From positions 53,094,728 through 53,158,727 of the forward strand of contig CM055098.1 in assembly GCA_029204225.1 (NCBI GenBank): a stretch of 64,000 nt of DNA. Reading direction: 5' to 3'. Of this stretch, positions 1 through 13,868 are shown in pieces. The notes under the pieces are model-generated. The model did not search any database, was not told where the DNA came from, and saw nothing but the letters and a program-made list of their open reading frames with translations. Made by a program: the position numbers and the translations under genes. Numbering within the stretch: position 1 is the first letter of the stretch; each line of letters opens with the position of its first letter. The stretch comes from Diphasiastrum complanatum. Lineage: Eukaryota > Streptophyta > Lycopodiopsida > Lycopodiales > Lycopodiaceae.

Positions 1-332
1 GTGAGATCTGACCTAGATCCAGCTATTGTGAGCCTTGCAAGAGCTACTTCCCAGAGATCTGAAAGATATCAAGTTTTTTACCTGCGAAAATAGCTAAAGA
101 ACCCTCGCACAGCCAACCCTCGCAAACTAGATCAGTGGAAAGATCTGCATCAGATCCAGCAACTGTCAAAATCTCAGGTCAATCAGTGCAAAGAATAAAA
201 AGTTATCAAGGAAAAACCATCGTAAAGGGCCTAAAATTCACTTCTGGCCGATCAGATTGATCAGATCCTTAGAGATCCAGACTGCATCCTACTGTATAAG
301 CAAGATCCAATCACTTTGGAATCCACCATCAG
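1..332. other. Unassigned sequence upstream of a gypsy gag relic
   Basis: No gene, RNA or repeat could be recognised. The stretch is rich in 'agatc' and 'gatcca' words and runs straight into the gypsy gag relic, so it may be the untranslated leader of that element. It begins at the window edge, so its left limit is unknown. Confidence 0.3.
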
Positions 333-798
333 ATGAATTTGAGATCGGGACGATCAATAGCACAAAGGATAGCAAATCAAGCACCACACCTTCCTAGGTT
401 AGCAGCTGTGCAACAAGAGGTAGAACCGAAACTAGCACCAATGGATCCAATGGGGCAACCCGTACTTGTTGCTCCCTTGCAAGCAGTCCGGAGGGCACCA
501 CGGAACGGAAACCTACGGAGAAGCTGATGTTGTTTCCCATGTCCTTATCGGCAGTGGCTCAGGATTGGTTTTTCAACCTGTCAGAGGAAAAAAATCCACC
601 TGGGAAGCTGTTAAGGCAGCTCTCATTACGCGCTTTAAACCAAAAAAGTTCCTGGAAGACCCGTTCCTCCTGCTGCGCAAGGTCAAAATGGGAAAACGAG
701 AAAGGGTCAGAGACTATATTGAGCGGGTCAAACACTTACGATCCGAGTGCAGTGCAGCCCTAACTCTCGATCACACGACGATCAAGACGGTGAGGTGA
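333..798 (+). pseudogene. Ty3/gypsy Gag fragment, frameshifted
   Basis: This is a remnant of the capsid (Gag) region of a Ty3/gypsy retrotransposon. One frame (about 530-586) reads SLSAVAQDWFFNL, the usual 'L...A..WF..L' start of the Retrotrans_gag domain. The next frame (about 598-780) continues with TWEAVKAALITRF, then a DYIERVKHLRSE segment that matches the later helices. The two halves lie in different frames, so a small indel is present near the A-run at 585-592. The frame stops at 798, with no zinc knuckle, protease or polymerase downstream. The family call rests on motif order and is fairly secure; the element's identity and limits are not known. Confidence 0.65.
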
Positions 799-1548
799 CT
801 CTATAGCAAGACGGTGAGGTGACGGCCATGGATACCTATCAGAAATAGTAAACATGACACTCTATTTTAAGCAGACATCCAACTATATTTTAAGTTGTAA
901 TTTATCACTTTTGAGCATAAAGAAGGATTATGACTCAAATTATATGTTAAAAATAGTCTTGTTTGACTTGTACTGGTGGTTTCAGGTGGATGTGCTTTCT
1001 ATATGAAACAACGTTTCGTACAAACTTCTGAGTAACTACTTGCTGGTTGGGGTTTGAGAGATAGAATAATGATCTAAACTTGTATTAAGAGAGTGAGAGA
1101 TAGAATAATGATTTGAGGATCCAAAATCAATGTTTCAGAATATGTACAATCTCATACTTAGAAGACATTTAACTTGAAAAAAAGCTAAGAAATTTCGTAA
1201 AAGGCATAAAATGTCATCTAACTGAATATGATCTTTAAAAATCTCAGTCAAACTGAAATCAAATATTGTCATGCATATACTTGCTGGAATCAGTTCGAAG
1301 AGTAAAAAAATATTGTAGTTATGACTTTTTGAATTCAGGTCATTATTTTAATACTTGTATTGATAAAAGTATTTTTAACACTTATTTACAAAAAATTTAA
1401 ATCCAAACAAATAATTAAATAGAGTCTACTAATGTGTGTGAGCACACTATTTTCATTGTTCTTCCGACTTGAATATCTTCTTTATATGACAGGCATCCAA
1501 AAATGAAGGTAAAAGAAATTATACGTTCAAGAAAATATCAATATTTGC
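799..1548. other. AT-rich spacer, nothing recognised
   Basis: No ORF, domain, terminal repeat or RNA signature was found. Short echoes such as 'gagagatagaataatga' occur twice near 1058-1110. Confidence 0.4.
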
Positions 1549-1891
1549 GAAGAATCACAATGATCATATGGTGAAGGACATTCTATAAAGAAGAATCTAA
1601 CCAATTGATGCTCATTTTTTGCTCTGATAATAAGGCTATTGTTCATACTCTTCAAAGTGTTCTTGTTCTTCTAGCGAGTATTCCAGAGGGAAGAATCACA
1701 GTGATCATGAGGTAAACAACATCCTTTAAAGAATCTGACCAACTGATGCTCAGTTTATGCTCTGATAATAAGGCTATTGCTGAAAATAGAGCAGTGAAGA
1801 ATGTGTGATGAAACCCTTAAGCGAATTAGAAGCAAGCGTGCGTAGTGAAGAATGTGTGATGAAACCCTTCAGCAAATTAGAAGCAAGCGTC
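1549..1891 (+). repeat. Two adjacent short duplications with an RNase H-like word
   Basis: A segment at about 1549-1640 recurs with changes at about 1690-1779. Both copies contain a reading CSDNKAI, which resembles the 'cDNkaai' block of copia RNase H. Immediately after, 'gtgaagaatgtgtgatgaaa' and the following ~27 bases (1794-1840) recur at 1845-1891, a direct repeat with a 51-bp period. The duplications are clear. The copia link is a short-motif match only and could be chance. Confidence 0.45.
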
Positions 1892-2000
1892 TGAAGCATT
1901 CAAGGCTGGAAAAAGAGTCTGCAGAATCTGCCAGAGGAAGATATCATCCTACAAATTCATCCAGAAACCATCGGAGGCAGAGTACTTTGTCGAGATCAAT

Positions 2001-2187
<187 letters not shown>

Positions 2188-2194
2188 CAAACAA

Positions 2195-2905
2195 TGTAGT
2201 TTAAGAGGTAGTCCGAACAATGTAAGAGGAAATCTTTACATTTTTACAATGTAAGAGGAACTCTTTATATTTCTTTACGTTCGCAGGAACTTTGCAATGC
2301 TACACCTATCTAAAATCAATGTAAGAGGTAATCCGACCAATGTAAGAGGAACTCTTTAAATTTCTTTACAAAAGGTAATCCGAACTATACGTTCATTATT
2401 GGTTTGTGATAATGGCTAATGGCCTTAATCAACTATAGATTCATTATTTGTTTGCAATGTAAGAGGTAATCCAAACAATGTAATAGGAACTCTTTACATT
2501 TCTTTACGAAAGGTAATCCGAACTATACGTTCATTATTGGTTTGCAATGTAATAGGTAATGTGAACAATGTAAGAGGAACTGTTTACATTTCTTTACGAA
2601 AGATAATCCGAACTATACGTTCATTATTGGTTTGCAATGTAAGAGGTAATCCGAACTATACGTTCATTATTGGTTTGCAATGTAAGAGATAATTTCTTTA
2701 CAATGTAAGAGGAACTCTTTAACTTTCTTTACGAAAGGTTATCTGAACTATACCCTCATTATTGGTTTGCAATAATGGCATCAGCTATATGTTCATTATT
2801 GGTTTGTGATAATGGCTAATGGCCTTCATTAGCTGTACGTTCATTATTGGTTTTACAATGTAAGAGGTAATCCAAACAATGTAAGAGGAACTCTTTGCAT
2901 TTCTT
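2195..2905 (+). repeat. Degenerate tandem array of AATGTAAGAGG / TTCATTATTGG units
   Basis: The region is built from recurring modules: AATGTAAGAGG (with GTAATCC or AACTCTTT following), TTTCTTTACGAAAGG, and ATACGTTCATTATTGG. The last occurs at about 2385, 2435, 2528, 2617, 2660, 2750, 2790 and 2838. A composite unit is near 88-90 bp, but modules are deleted or shuffled between copies. No coding potential is seen. It starts right after the GA tract and ends before 2910. Confidence 0.8.
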
Positions 2906-3122
2906 GATCCTAACATGATTTTAACAGGATCATCATGCAAGTGTCTATGGAGGATCATCTGCGAGTATCTATGGAGGATGTGTTGCTAGCTAGAACTTAG
3001 ACGAACAATTTTTGGTGAATTACCTTCATAGACATAGATAACAAATTTTCTATTATGACGATGCTAATGCGGATCTGGGAAAATTTTCTGTTATGAAGAT
3101 GCTAATGCAGATATGGGCAGAT

Positions 3123-3795
3123 CACAGAACATATTTTATTCTAGCAATCAAGACACACAACACAAGACAAAGAGATACACGAAAATAGAGCGATTATATT
3201 GTCAATTTGGTTTTGAAGTGAGATCGTCAGTGTCTCGCTCGTTGGCGGATTGACACTCTGCTCTTACGCTGTGTTCTGCTCGTTGGCACCTTTCATGCAC
3301 AGCTATGGTGTCTTCTCTTTCTTACTCTATTCGCTACGTCTCTCTCTATCTCTTATCAATCTCAGTATTCTCATCACTTAGTTATGATACAGAGAGGATC
3401 GTTTATACCTCCACTATATGGAATTTACAAGATAGCTAAGCGTCGAATTACCAGACTAGTTAACACTAATCAACTAGTTAGTTAGTCTTCGTCATTGCTA
3501 CTCGTTTCAGTTGGGCGTGAATCCCGTTGAGCTGCCAGCTGGTAGTGCGAAAGATTTTTCTTCGTTTAATTCGTATCTCCTGTTTGCTTTCGTGCTTTTC
3601 GTTTCTTTTCTTAGTTTTCATTTTGCGTCCTTTTTGCAGTTTGCGGTCCTGGACATGTGTTTGCGATTTGCGAATGATTCGTGAGTTGTTTGTGCTTCAA
3701 GTCAAAGACATGTTGACTGTCACAAATCATTCTCGTTCGACCTTCGTGTCTTGTTTGTGCTGCGACAAAGTTGCAGGAGTTCACCATTTCTGACA
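3123..3795 (-). repeat. 3' LTR of copia element C, truncated
   Basis: The segment 3123-3565 is homologous to 7922-8337 in the same orientation. Positions 3566-3795 supply the LTR end lost from the other copy. The inner end is CA at 3795, next to the polypurine tract at 3796-3806 (TCAAGAGGGAG on the minus strand). This copy carries an extra ~26 bp near 3192-3218. The outer end is missing; it joins a small duplicated segment near 3030-3115. Confidence 0.8.
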
Positions 3796-3796
3796 C

Positions 3797-5729
3797 TCCC
3801 TCTTGAATCTTGCAACTTTGTTCGTTCAATCCAATTGCCTCTCTTTTCTTGGTAAAGAGTGGCTTGTCAAGCGATTTCGTGAGGAGATCTGCAATCATAC
3901 TTTCTAATTTTATGAACTTGACCTGGAGCTCTCCTTTCGAGATCAAATCTCAAATGTGATGGTACTTCAGAGGAATGTCCTTTGTCTTTGAATGGAAGAC
4001 AGGATCCTGGGACAGATAGATGGCACTCTGGGAGTCCATCATCATCGTGCTTGGCCCCTCTTGTGGTATCCCGATTGCCTCCAACATCATTTGTAGTGAC
4101 ACTACCTCATTCGTCACTTTCGAGGCTGCGACATACTTAGCCTCGCAAGATGATTGAGCTACCAAGGTTTGCTTTTTACATATCCAGCTGATTGCAGTTC
4201 CGCACGCTATTGTACATCCTCCAGTAATGGACTTGCTATCATCTTTGCAGCTCACCCATCTTGCATCACTGTAGTGATGCAGCTCAAATTCTTTCTCTTT
4301 ATTTCTAGCTCTATAGGTTAATCCAACAGTATGGGTACCATTCAGATACTGTAGGATTCGTTTGGCCATTTTTCAATGTGCTAGACTAGGGTTGGAACAG
4401 ATATGGCTCAATGAGTAAACAAAGAAGGCCAGATCGGGTCTGGTACAAATTGTTAAGTACATCAGACTACTGATTAAGTTCTGGTAGGATACACCTGCCA
4501 TCTTCTGTTCTTCCTCTTCTGTTTTTGGGCAATCATGTTTCGTGAGCTTGGCTCCAGCTATCATTGGTGTGGCATTCTCTTCACAGTCCATCATGTGGTA
4601 CTGCTTTAGCACTTTTCTGGCGTATTCTGACTGACTCAAGTGCATTTCGCCATTTGTTCAATCTCTTCTGATCTCCAGCCCTAGGCATTTTGTTGCTTCT
4701 CCAAGATCTGTGATTTCGTAGTTTTCAGAAATCTGACTCTTCGTGTCTTTGATCAACATTAGGGAATTTCCTATTATCAACGAATCATCCATGAAAATGG
4801 TCAGTATCACAAAATTCTTTCCTACTCTTTTGATGTAGACATTATAGTTTGGTTGAGTAGAGCTAAAGTCTAGATACTTCAGAAGACCATCAAGCTTTTT
4901 ATACCAGGCTCGTGATGCCTATTTTAGACCGTAGATGCATCTCCACAATCAATAGACATATTGTCTGTTGTCGGGGTCTTCATAGCCTTCAGGTTGCTTC
5001 ATAAAAAATTTCTCCTCTAGATCTCCGTGGAGAAAGGCTGTTTTCACGTCAATCTGGTGAATTTTCAGATTGTACTGTGTGGCATATGCAAGGAGCAGAC
5101 TTATGCTTGTCATCTTGACCATGGGCGAATATGTGTCAAAATAGTCGACACCATATCTCTGCGTGTAGCCCTTCGTGACAAGCCTTGTTTTGTAACTGCT
5201 AATGGTGCCATCTGATTTCAGCTTTTTCTTGTACACCCACTTGCAGGCGACTACTTTTCTATTTTCTAGCAGTAGCTCTAATGTCCATGTCTCGTTTTGC
5301 CTCATCGACTCGATCTCTTCTGACATTGCCTGTTTTCAAAATTCTCCTTCTGGACTTTGGATAGCTTCTTGTTGCTGGCTCTTCTGTGAAGCTGTAGTAC
5401 TCAAACTGCATGTCTTCGCTCCATTGAAGATTGTCAAAATAGCAGTCTGGAGGTCTTCTTTGTCTTGTTGACCTTTGTGGTTCGTTTCGTCGCTGCTCAA
5501 ACATTTCTTGTTTGTTGGGTCGATCCTCTGGAGTCTGGGGTCCCACATTCTGATTTGATGTCTGTCCTTGATCTCCCTCTTGAATAGGCAGCAGTGTGAA
5601 GATCCCATGGCCTCTTTCGTCTTTCAATCCAAAGAATGTGGACTTGTCAAACTTTACATCTCTTTTCGAAAAAACCGTCGAGCTTGCTTCTCTTTTCCTT
5701 TGAAATGTGCTTGTATGCTGCACATCCAA
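3797..5729 (-). pseudogene. Copia element C RT-RNase H region, broken
   Basis: Reading leftwards, 5729-5259 is the variable integrase/RT linker. The region 5326-4949 is the first half of RT (ACKWVYKKKLKSDGTI, then QIDVKTAFLHGDLEE). The catalytic block at 4784-4795 reads FMDD instead of the usual YVDD. Positions 4645-4373 hold the end of RT, 4369-3950 RNase H (DSQSAIYLSQDPVFHSKTK), and 3946-3810 the C-terminal ADLLTKSLDKPLF. The parts lie in different frames with stops between them, so no functional polymerase can be made. Confidence 0.85.
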
Positions 5730-7730
5730 ACACTCGTGCGTATGACAGATCAGACTTTCTGCCTGTCCACATCTCGTATGGTATTATGTTCTCTAGCGCT
5801 GTCGTTGTAGATCTGTTCTACAGGTTGACAACTACAGCTATTGCCTCGGTCCAGAATTGGCCTGGCAATTGAGCCTGTGCTATCATGCATCTGGCTCCTT
5901 CGACTAGCGTTCTATTTTGTCTGTCACACCGTTGTATTTCGATGTGTATGCAGGAGTGAACTAGTGTTCAATCCCCTATTCTTTACAGAATCTTGAGAAT
6001 TCTGTGCTTCTGTATTCACCTCCATTGTCAGATCTAAGGATCTATATCCTTTTTGAGGTGTGTCGCTTTGTGAATGCCATGAACTTCTTGAAAAAATCAA
6101 ATACTTCGGATTTCTTCTTCAAGTAGTAGATCATGGTCATTCAATTGTAATCATCTATGAACATTAGAAAATATCTTGAACTTGAGAGCAAATCTGTTTT
6201 CATCGATCCACACACATCAGAGTGGACAAGCTCAAGAACTTCCTTGGCTCTTCTTCCTTCAGGTGTGAATGGACTCCGATGTTGCTTGCCTTTCTGACAA
6301 GCTTCGCAGAACTCAGCCTCGGGCCTTGATATTTTGAGACCTGTGAAAATGTCCTTTGTGCTCATGTCGTACAGACTCCGCATGTTCAGATGATACATTC
6401 TCCTATGCCAGAGCTGATCTTCGTTTTCTAAAGCATTTAATATGCTATCAGAGTTGCTGATTATTTTGGTCTGGTAGAGGTTTCCTTCTCTGCATCCAAC
6501 TGTCAGCAACTTGTTTGTCATCTTCTTGATCATACGACAAGTGTTGTCGTCGAACAAAACTCGAATGTCTAGATCTGTCATCTTGGAGACAGATAGCAAA
6601 TCTTTTCTGAGTGAGAGCACATAGAGTGCTCCTGGCAGCTCTGCTTGTTCTAACAGTGCTCGTAGTTGTAGAGAGCCGATGCCCTTGACATCGTGTCTGC
6701 TTCCATTGTCTAGAATCACCACTCTGTCATTTTCGAGTTCGCAAAAGGTGATCAAGATCTTCTTGTTGCATGTTATGTGAGATGTTGCTCCTGATCAATG
6801 ACCACATCGTAGTCATGTTCGGAGTAGCTTGTCGAAGCTTCGTCGAGTATCGTGAAAGCTTCGTCACCTCTTTCTGCATCTTTAGATGATTCTACAATGT
6901 TTGTCTTTTCAGTTTTGTTTTTTCTTTTTGGGTTGAATCTATAGTCGTATGCGGAATGCTCTTTCTTCTTGCAGTGCATGCAAGGTATTGCTGGATTGAA
7001 CCAACATTTGTTGGCCGTATGGCCTGGTTTGTGGCAGTGATCGCAGGAAGAAGATTGTTGATTCGAGGACTTCGTCTTCTTGAATCTTGGCTTGTTTTTG
7101 TTCTTCTTCTTTCCTTTCATGAAGAGAGCCTTCTCTTGTTACTGCTTCCCTCTCCTTTGTCTCTCATCAGTCTCTCATCAGCGACAAGACTAACTGCTTT
7201 GTCGAATGTCATATCTGGTAGACTCAGTATGAGCATTCTCAGCGGCTGATAGGACGTCAGTAGAGATTTCATGAAGTACATCAACTGTTGTGGTGCTGGG
7301 ACCTAGTGCTCATGTCCTGATGCAGCGAGTTGAGCGAAGATCGTTCTGATCTTCTCAACGTGCTGATCCAACCGATGGCCACCCCACCATATTTAATGTA
7401 GTTGATTGTGAAGGTGCATGATTGAAGCTGTAGTCCTCACTTCATATTTCTGCTTTAATCTTTCCCATGCTGCATGGCTGCTTTCGTAGTCTTCAATCTG
7501 CATGAGTAGACCTTCATTTATGGACGAAACGATGATTGCCATATTGCACGCTCATCCTTTCTGATCCATTCAGCTCTCCTCGGGTCTCCCTCTGGAGGCT
7601 GCACCTCTGAGAGCTCGGACACCAACCAGATGCCTTCGCCCTTCAGGAGTGTTTTGATTTTGAATTTCCAGATTCAGTAATTTGTGCCATCAAGATTGAT
7701 TGCTACTCTGGTCTGGATTGTCGTAGCCAT
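5730..7730 (-). pseudogene. Copia element C Gag-protease-integrase region, broken
   Basis: The Gag start is the ATG at 7730-7728 (MATTIQTRVAINLDGTNY), followed after about 16 codons by an in-frame TGA. A UBN2-type segment (AAWERLKQKYE) lies near 7460. At 7120-6773 there are two cysteine knuckles, CDHCHKPGHTANKC and CMHCKKKEHSAYD; the second lacks its last Cys. The protease active site near 6792-6797 has lost one base, which breaks the Asp-Ser-Gly triplet. The region 6755-6141 has the pre-integrase LWHRRMYHLN motif, CEACQKGKQHR and HSDVCG. The rest of the integrase core down to 5730 is frameshifted. Confidence 0.85.
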
Positions 7731-7783
7731 AATATGTTGTCTAGAAGAATCACTGTTGGGATATCAGTAGTGACAACCTGTTG

Positions 7784-7795
7784 GCTCTGATACCA
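7784..7795 (-). other. Primer-binding site of element C
   Basis: GCTCTGATACCA on the plus strand is TGGTATCAGAGC on the minus strand, complementary to the 3' end of plant initiator-Met tRNA. It abuts the LTR starting at 7796. Confidence 0.85.
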
Positions 7796-9909
<2,114 letters not shown>

Positions 9910-10056
9910 TTCATGAATGTGTGTAGACAAAATTATGAAGAAGAAGATGATGATATGTTTAGATTATTTCCAATATCATTGGATAATGCTGCTCTTGAAT
10001 GGTATTCTGTAATCAAAAGAAAATTTGTAATTGGACAAAACTTAAAACAAGCTTCT
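9910..10056 (+). pseudogene. Ty3/gypsy Gag relic interrupted by element B
   Basis: The frame reads MFRLFPISLDNAALEWYS, then IKRKFVIGQNLKQA, the typical start of a gypsy Retrotrans_gag domain. At 10056 it is cut by element B. The frame resumes after B at 15758 for about 17 codons and then stops. Only a short Gag piece remains. It is the target into which B inserted. Confidence 0.6.
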
Positions 10057-10706
10057 TGTGAAAGATTCAACTAGTTTCATCACATTTTGCAATATTTCCA
10101 TATTTGGCATATTGAGGCCAAAACTTGTTTTAGACTTAGAGGTTGACTTTTCAAAGTTCATTAGTATAAATTTCATTTGAATAAACACTTTTTGAAAGTG
10201 TGGGAAAGATAGAATGCGAGTTTGAGTAGATTCAATTTGAATAAGTTGGGTACATTGAATCTAGACCCGAAATTGGTAGGGTTAGCATTTTGGTGGGAAA
10301 GCCAAGTGGCCAAATAGGGTTTGGACCTGCTATAAAAGGATGTAACTCGTGGAGAGAGTCATCTTCTCTCTTCTCTATCTCATTTCATGCTTATACATGG
10401 TTCTCTTGGGTTCTACTATCCATTGGTGCACTATCTTGGTGATTGCTTGCAATTCTATGTGTAGAATGATCTACATTTGTTATTTTTGGATCCACACTTG
10501 TAAAATACAGTAGCTTTCTGGTTTTGTACGGACAGCAATAGCAAATAATCATTTCATTCAAGTTTGATCAAGTTCTATTAGTGTTTGCATCTCAAATTGT
10601 GTGTAGATGCTGATTTTTCTACATTGGTGAAATTGGTAGTGTATTTCTCTTTCTAACCAAAGATCATTCAAGTAGATTGGATCTTAAGGATCTGAAATCT
10701 TTCACA
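10057..10706 (+). repeat. 5' LTR of element B
   Basis: 650 bp, TGTG...CACA. It has lost the CACACGTGTG palindrome kept in its 3' LTR (here CACACTTGTA). It ends directly against the primer-binding site. Confidence 0.95.
10331..10338 (+). promoter_or_regulatory. TATA box in 5' LTR of element B
   Basis: TATAAAAG lies 275 bp into the LTR and is followed about 30 bp later by a CT-rich stretch (tcatcttctctcttctc), the usual layout of a plant LTR promoter. The same box is at 15382-15389 in the 3' LTR. Confidence 0.65.
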
Positions 10707-10718
10707 TGGTATCAGAGC
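10707..10718 (+). other. Primer-binding site of element B
   Basis: TGGTATCAGAGC, complementary to initiator-Met tRNA, immediately after the 5' LTR. A ~560-bp untranslated leader separates it from the Gag start at 11281. Confidence 0.9.
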
Positions 10719-11280
10719 TTGTGTTTCAGGTTATGAAGGAGGAAATCAGATCTATCAATGATTTGGTGAAGATATCAAGTCTAGAGCATGCTAGAGAGGA
10801 TTCTACACCAAAACCGGATTTTTTGCTTTTGTAGATTGCATCTTTTGTAGATCAAAACACTAAATAGGTCAATATACTTGTTCAATTCCATTTTTTGAAT
10901 TCACATGCTGGATTTGGCCAATTTTTGGATCATTGGTTCAGCCTAAGTGGTGGCTTATAGATTGCATATCAAATTTTCAGCATTTGCATGTAGATTTGGA
11001 ATAGTCAATTTTTTGTGATTTTGTCAAAACCCTAATTTTGATTAGATCTCTAGAGTGTGTTTCAATCTTAGGAAGTGGAAAAAGTCATTAGATTGAAGAT
11101 AGATCATAGGTCGATCAAGATTCCATGATTCTATGTGTTGATTTGCTTGGATAAGTGCTAGAAGAGAATTTGTGAGATAGCTTCAAATCTTGGTGATTTC
11201 TTTTGAAAGCATTTGTTGTTGTTCAAAGGAGTGCTTTGTGCATTGAAACAGGTTGAAAGAGAAGATCAGGTCATTGCTAC

Positions 11281-12963
11281 ATGGCAACCTCAATTGGAAT
11301 CATGTTGGAAGCCAATGATAGGCTTACCTCAAGTAACTATTCATTATGGAAAGTGAGGATGGAGTCACTTCTTGAGATGAATGATGTTTTGGATATTGTT
11401 GTAGGTTTGGAAGAGAGACCAGCAACACAACAAGATCAATTGAGGTGTGACAAGAGGGCCAAGAAGGCTCTACACATGATAAAGATGAATGTTACCAATG
11501 AACTTCTCAAGGAAGTTGGTAAGTGCACATCATCTTTGGAAGCTTGGAATTCATTGAAGAAGCTTTATGAATCCAAGTCTACTTCTAGAGTGTTGACTCT
11601 AAGAAGGCAAATCTTTTCTTGTTTGCAAAAGAATGAAGAAAGTCCAAGTACTTTTGTTTTGAGAATGAAAGCATTGAATGATGAGTTAGTTTGCATAGAT
11701 GAAAGCATTAAGGAAGGAGAACTTATTCAAGTGATTCTTAATGGCTTGTTGGATGCTCATGCTAACATTGTTCAAAGTATTTCTATTCAAAATACTTTGC
11801 CAAGTTTGATGGATCTTCAAGAGATCTTGATCAATGAGGAATATAGGCTTCAAGCAAGAGGTGGATCTACATCGACACTTCAAGAGGATGCTATGTTCAC
11901 AAAGGGCAAATTCAAGGGCAAAACCAAAAGCAAGTGGTCTAAAGGGCAAGATCAAGTGGATGCTTCTTCAAGTAGCAAAAAGAAGGATAGATCAAAGCTC
12001 AAGTGCTTCTATTGTGGCATCAAAGGACACTTTGCAAGTGAGTGCTACAAGAAGAAGAGAGATCAAAGAGACAAGCAAGGTAATCTTACTCTTGATGAGG
12101 ATGGTTTGGATGTGCAAGATGCAAATGATGATGCTTTTGTGATGTCTTCATGTATGCTTGCTAATGATGGAGATCTAGATCCTTGGTGGATTGATAGTGG
12201 AGCAAGTTCACACATGACCTTTCACAAAGAGTACTTCACTTCTTTGTTGGCATATGGAGATGACAAGAGGGTGATCTACACGGCCAATGATGGTGAGTGT
12301 GCAATCAAAGGGATTGGCACAATTCCTATTTCTCTCTCTACAAATAGGAATGTTCATTTGGAGGATGTCTTGTTTATTCCATCTATTACCAAGAATTTGC
12401 TTAGTGTGAGTCAAATGCTAAGTAAGGGCCTCAAGGTGGATTTTGATGGAGATGCCTGTTTGATCAAAAGGAAGGATGTCTTGATTGGAAAAGGTAAAAG
12501 ACAAGGGAAGTTGTTCAAACTTGATGCTTGTGTTATTGCTAACCAAGTTGGATGTGTTGCAAGGGAGCAAATTTCTATTCAAGAGGTTTGGCACAAAAGG
12601 ATGGGACACCTCAACTTCAAGTCATTGGAAGTAATGGCAAGGAAGAAGTTTGTGATTGGTCTTCCAAGTTCCTTAAGTAATGACAAGCATGTTTGTGAGT
12701 CTTGTGCTTTGTCTAAGTCACATAGACTACCTTATGATAGATCTATTTCTAGATCTACAAAGCCTTTTCAGCTTGTACATTCAGATATTCATGGATTTAC
12801 TACAATTAGCAATAGTGGAGCTAAGATGTATGTAACATTCATTGATGATTTTAGTAGATTTTGTTGGATCTATCTACTAAAGAGCAAGGATGAAGTGTAT
12901 GATGTCTTTGTCAAGTTCAAGAATGCAAGGGAGAACCAATTTTCACAAAGATCAAGTGCTTGA
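11281..12963 (+). CDS. Element B Gag-protease-integrase, ends at a frameshift
   Basis: A 560-residue frame. Residues ~8-190 form the Gag (DUF4219/UBN2 type; NDRLTSSNYSLWKVRMESLL near the start). A CCHC zinc knuckle has C242, C245, H250 and C255. The aspartic protease motif WWIDSGASSHMT has its catalytic Asp at 305. The pre-integrase VWHKRMGHLNF motif and CESCALSKSHRLPY zinc region follow. The integrase core begins with HSDIHG (first catalytic Asp 502). Compared with intact element A, one base is missing near 12940, which throws the frame into an early stop at 12961-12963. The start was chosen because the same MAT... start is used by A. A Gag-protease product is still plausible. Confidence 0.9.
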   Translation: MATSIGIMLEANDRLTSSNYSLWKVRMESLLEMNDVLDIVVGLEERPATQQDQLRCDKRAKKALHMIKMNVTNELLKEVGKCTSSLEAWNSLKKLYESKSTSRVLTLRRQIFSCLQKNEESPSTFVLRMKALNDELVCIDESIKEGELIQVILNGLLDAHANIVQSISIQNTLPSLMDLQEILINEEYRLQARGGSTSTLQEDAMFTKGKFKGKTKSKWSKGQDQVDASSSSKKKDRSKLKCFYCGIKGHFASECYKKKRDQRDKQGNLTLDEDGLDVQDANDDAFVMSSCMLANDGDLDPWWIDSGASSHMTFHKEYFTSLLAYGDDKRVIYTANDGECAIKGIGTIPISLSTNRNVHLEDVLFIPSITKNLLSVSQMLSKGLKVDFDGDACLIKRKDVLIGKGKRQGKLFKLDACVIANQVGCVAREQISIQEVWHKRMGHLNFKSLEVMARKKFVIGLPSSLSNDKHVCESCALSKSHRLPYDRSISRSTKPFQLVHSDIHGFTTISNSGAKMYVTFIDDFSRFCWIYLLKSKDEVYDVFVKFKNARENQFSQRSSA

Positions 12964-13868
12964 GAGGTGACAATGGTGGTGAGTATATATCTAACAAGTT
13001 CAAGGCCTTTTGTGATGAGCATGGGATCAAGAGGGAGTATACAACATCAAGGACCCCACAACAAAATGGAGTGGCTGAAAGGAAGAATAGAACTTTATGT
13101 GAAAGTGCTAAAGCTATGAGGTTAAGTGCTAATCTTGACAAACCATTTTGGGATCAAGCTTTGTTGTGTGCCAATTTCTTGTGCAATAGGTGGCCGAGTG
13201 CTATTTTGGATGGAAGGACACCTTTTGAGATGCTATTCAAGAGGAGGCCGAGTGTCAACTTTCTAAGAACCTTTGGATGCACATGCTATGTCAACATTAC
13301 TCTTGATGATAGGACCAAGGAGGATCCATCTTCAAGAAGAGGTATTTTTGTTGGATATAGTGAGGTGAGTAATGCCTACAAGGTTTACATTCCTTCTACT
13401 AACAAAGTGATTGTTGGTAGAGATGTCATTTTTGATGAGGGAAACATTCCAAAGGTGTCTTCAAGCATGATTGGTGGTAAAGTAGATGGATCTAACATTC
13501 TTGATGTTGATGAGAAGGATCCTACTTTGGATGGTGGTGATGATGGACCTTCATCAAGACAAAAGCCAAGGAGAACATCAAGAGAAAGACAAGTACCTTC
13601 AATGCTCATATGTGATCAAAAGGGTAAGCAAGTAGTTTCTGGAAATTATGTTGCTTTCCTAACCTCTTTGGATGAGCCTACAAGTGGAGATCAAGCAAGG
13701 AAAGAAGAGGAGTGGATCCAAGCAATGGATCTTGAGTATCGATCTCTTATGAAGAGTAGAACATCTTTTGGAAGATCTTCTTGTGTACATGGAGCTATGC
13801 AAGTGGATGGATGTTATCTTGCTGTAAAGTCAAGTATTGGATCTGGAAAAACAAAGTCTGATCAATGA
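12960..13868 (+). pseudogene. Element B integrase C-terminal part, running into foreign DNA
   Basis: After the frameshift the integrase continues in another frame with RGDNGGEY (second catalytic Asp) and PQQNGVAERKNRTL (catalytic Glu), then the FLRTFGC and GIFVGYS segments of the copia integrase C-terminus. The linker up to EEWIQAMDLE, where RT should start, is well preserved. From about 13770 the similarity to element A stops abruptly and the frame ends at 13868 in unrelated sequence. All three integrase catalytic residues exist but in two frames. Confidence 0.85.
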
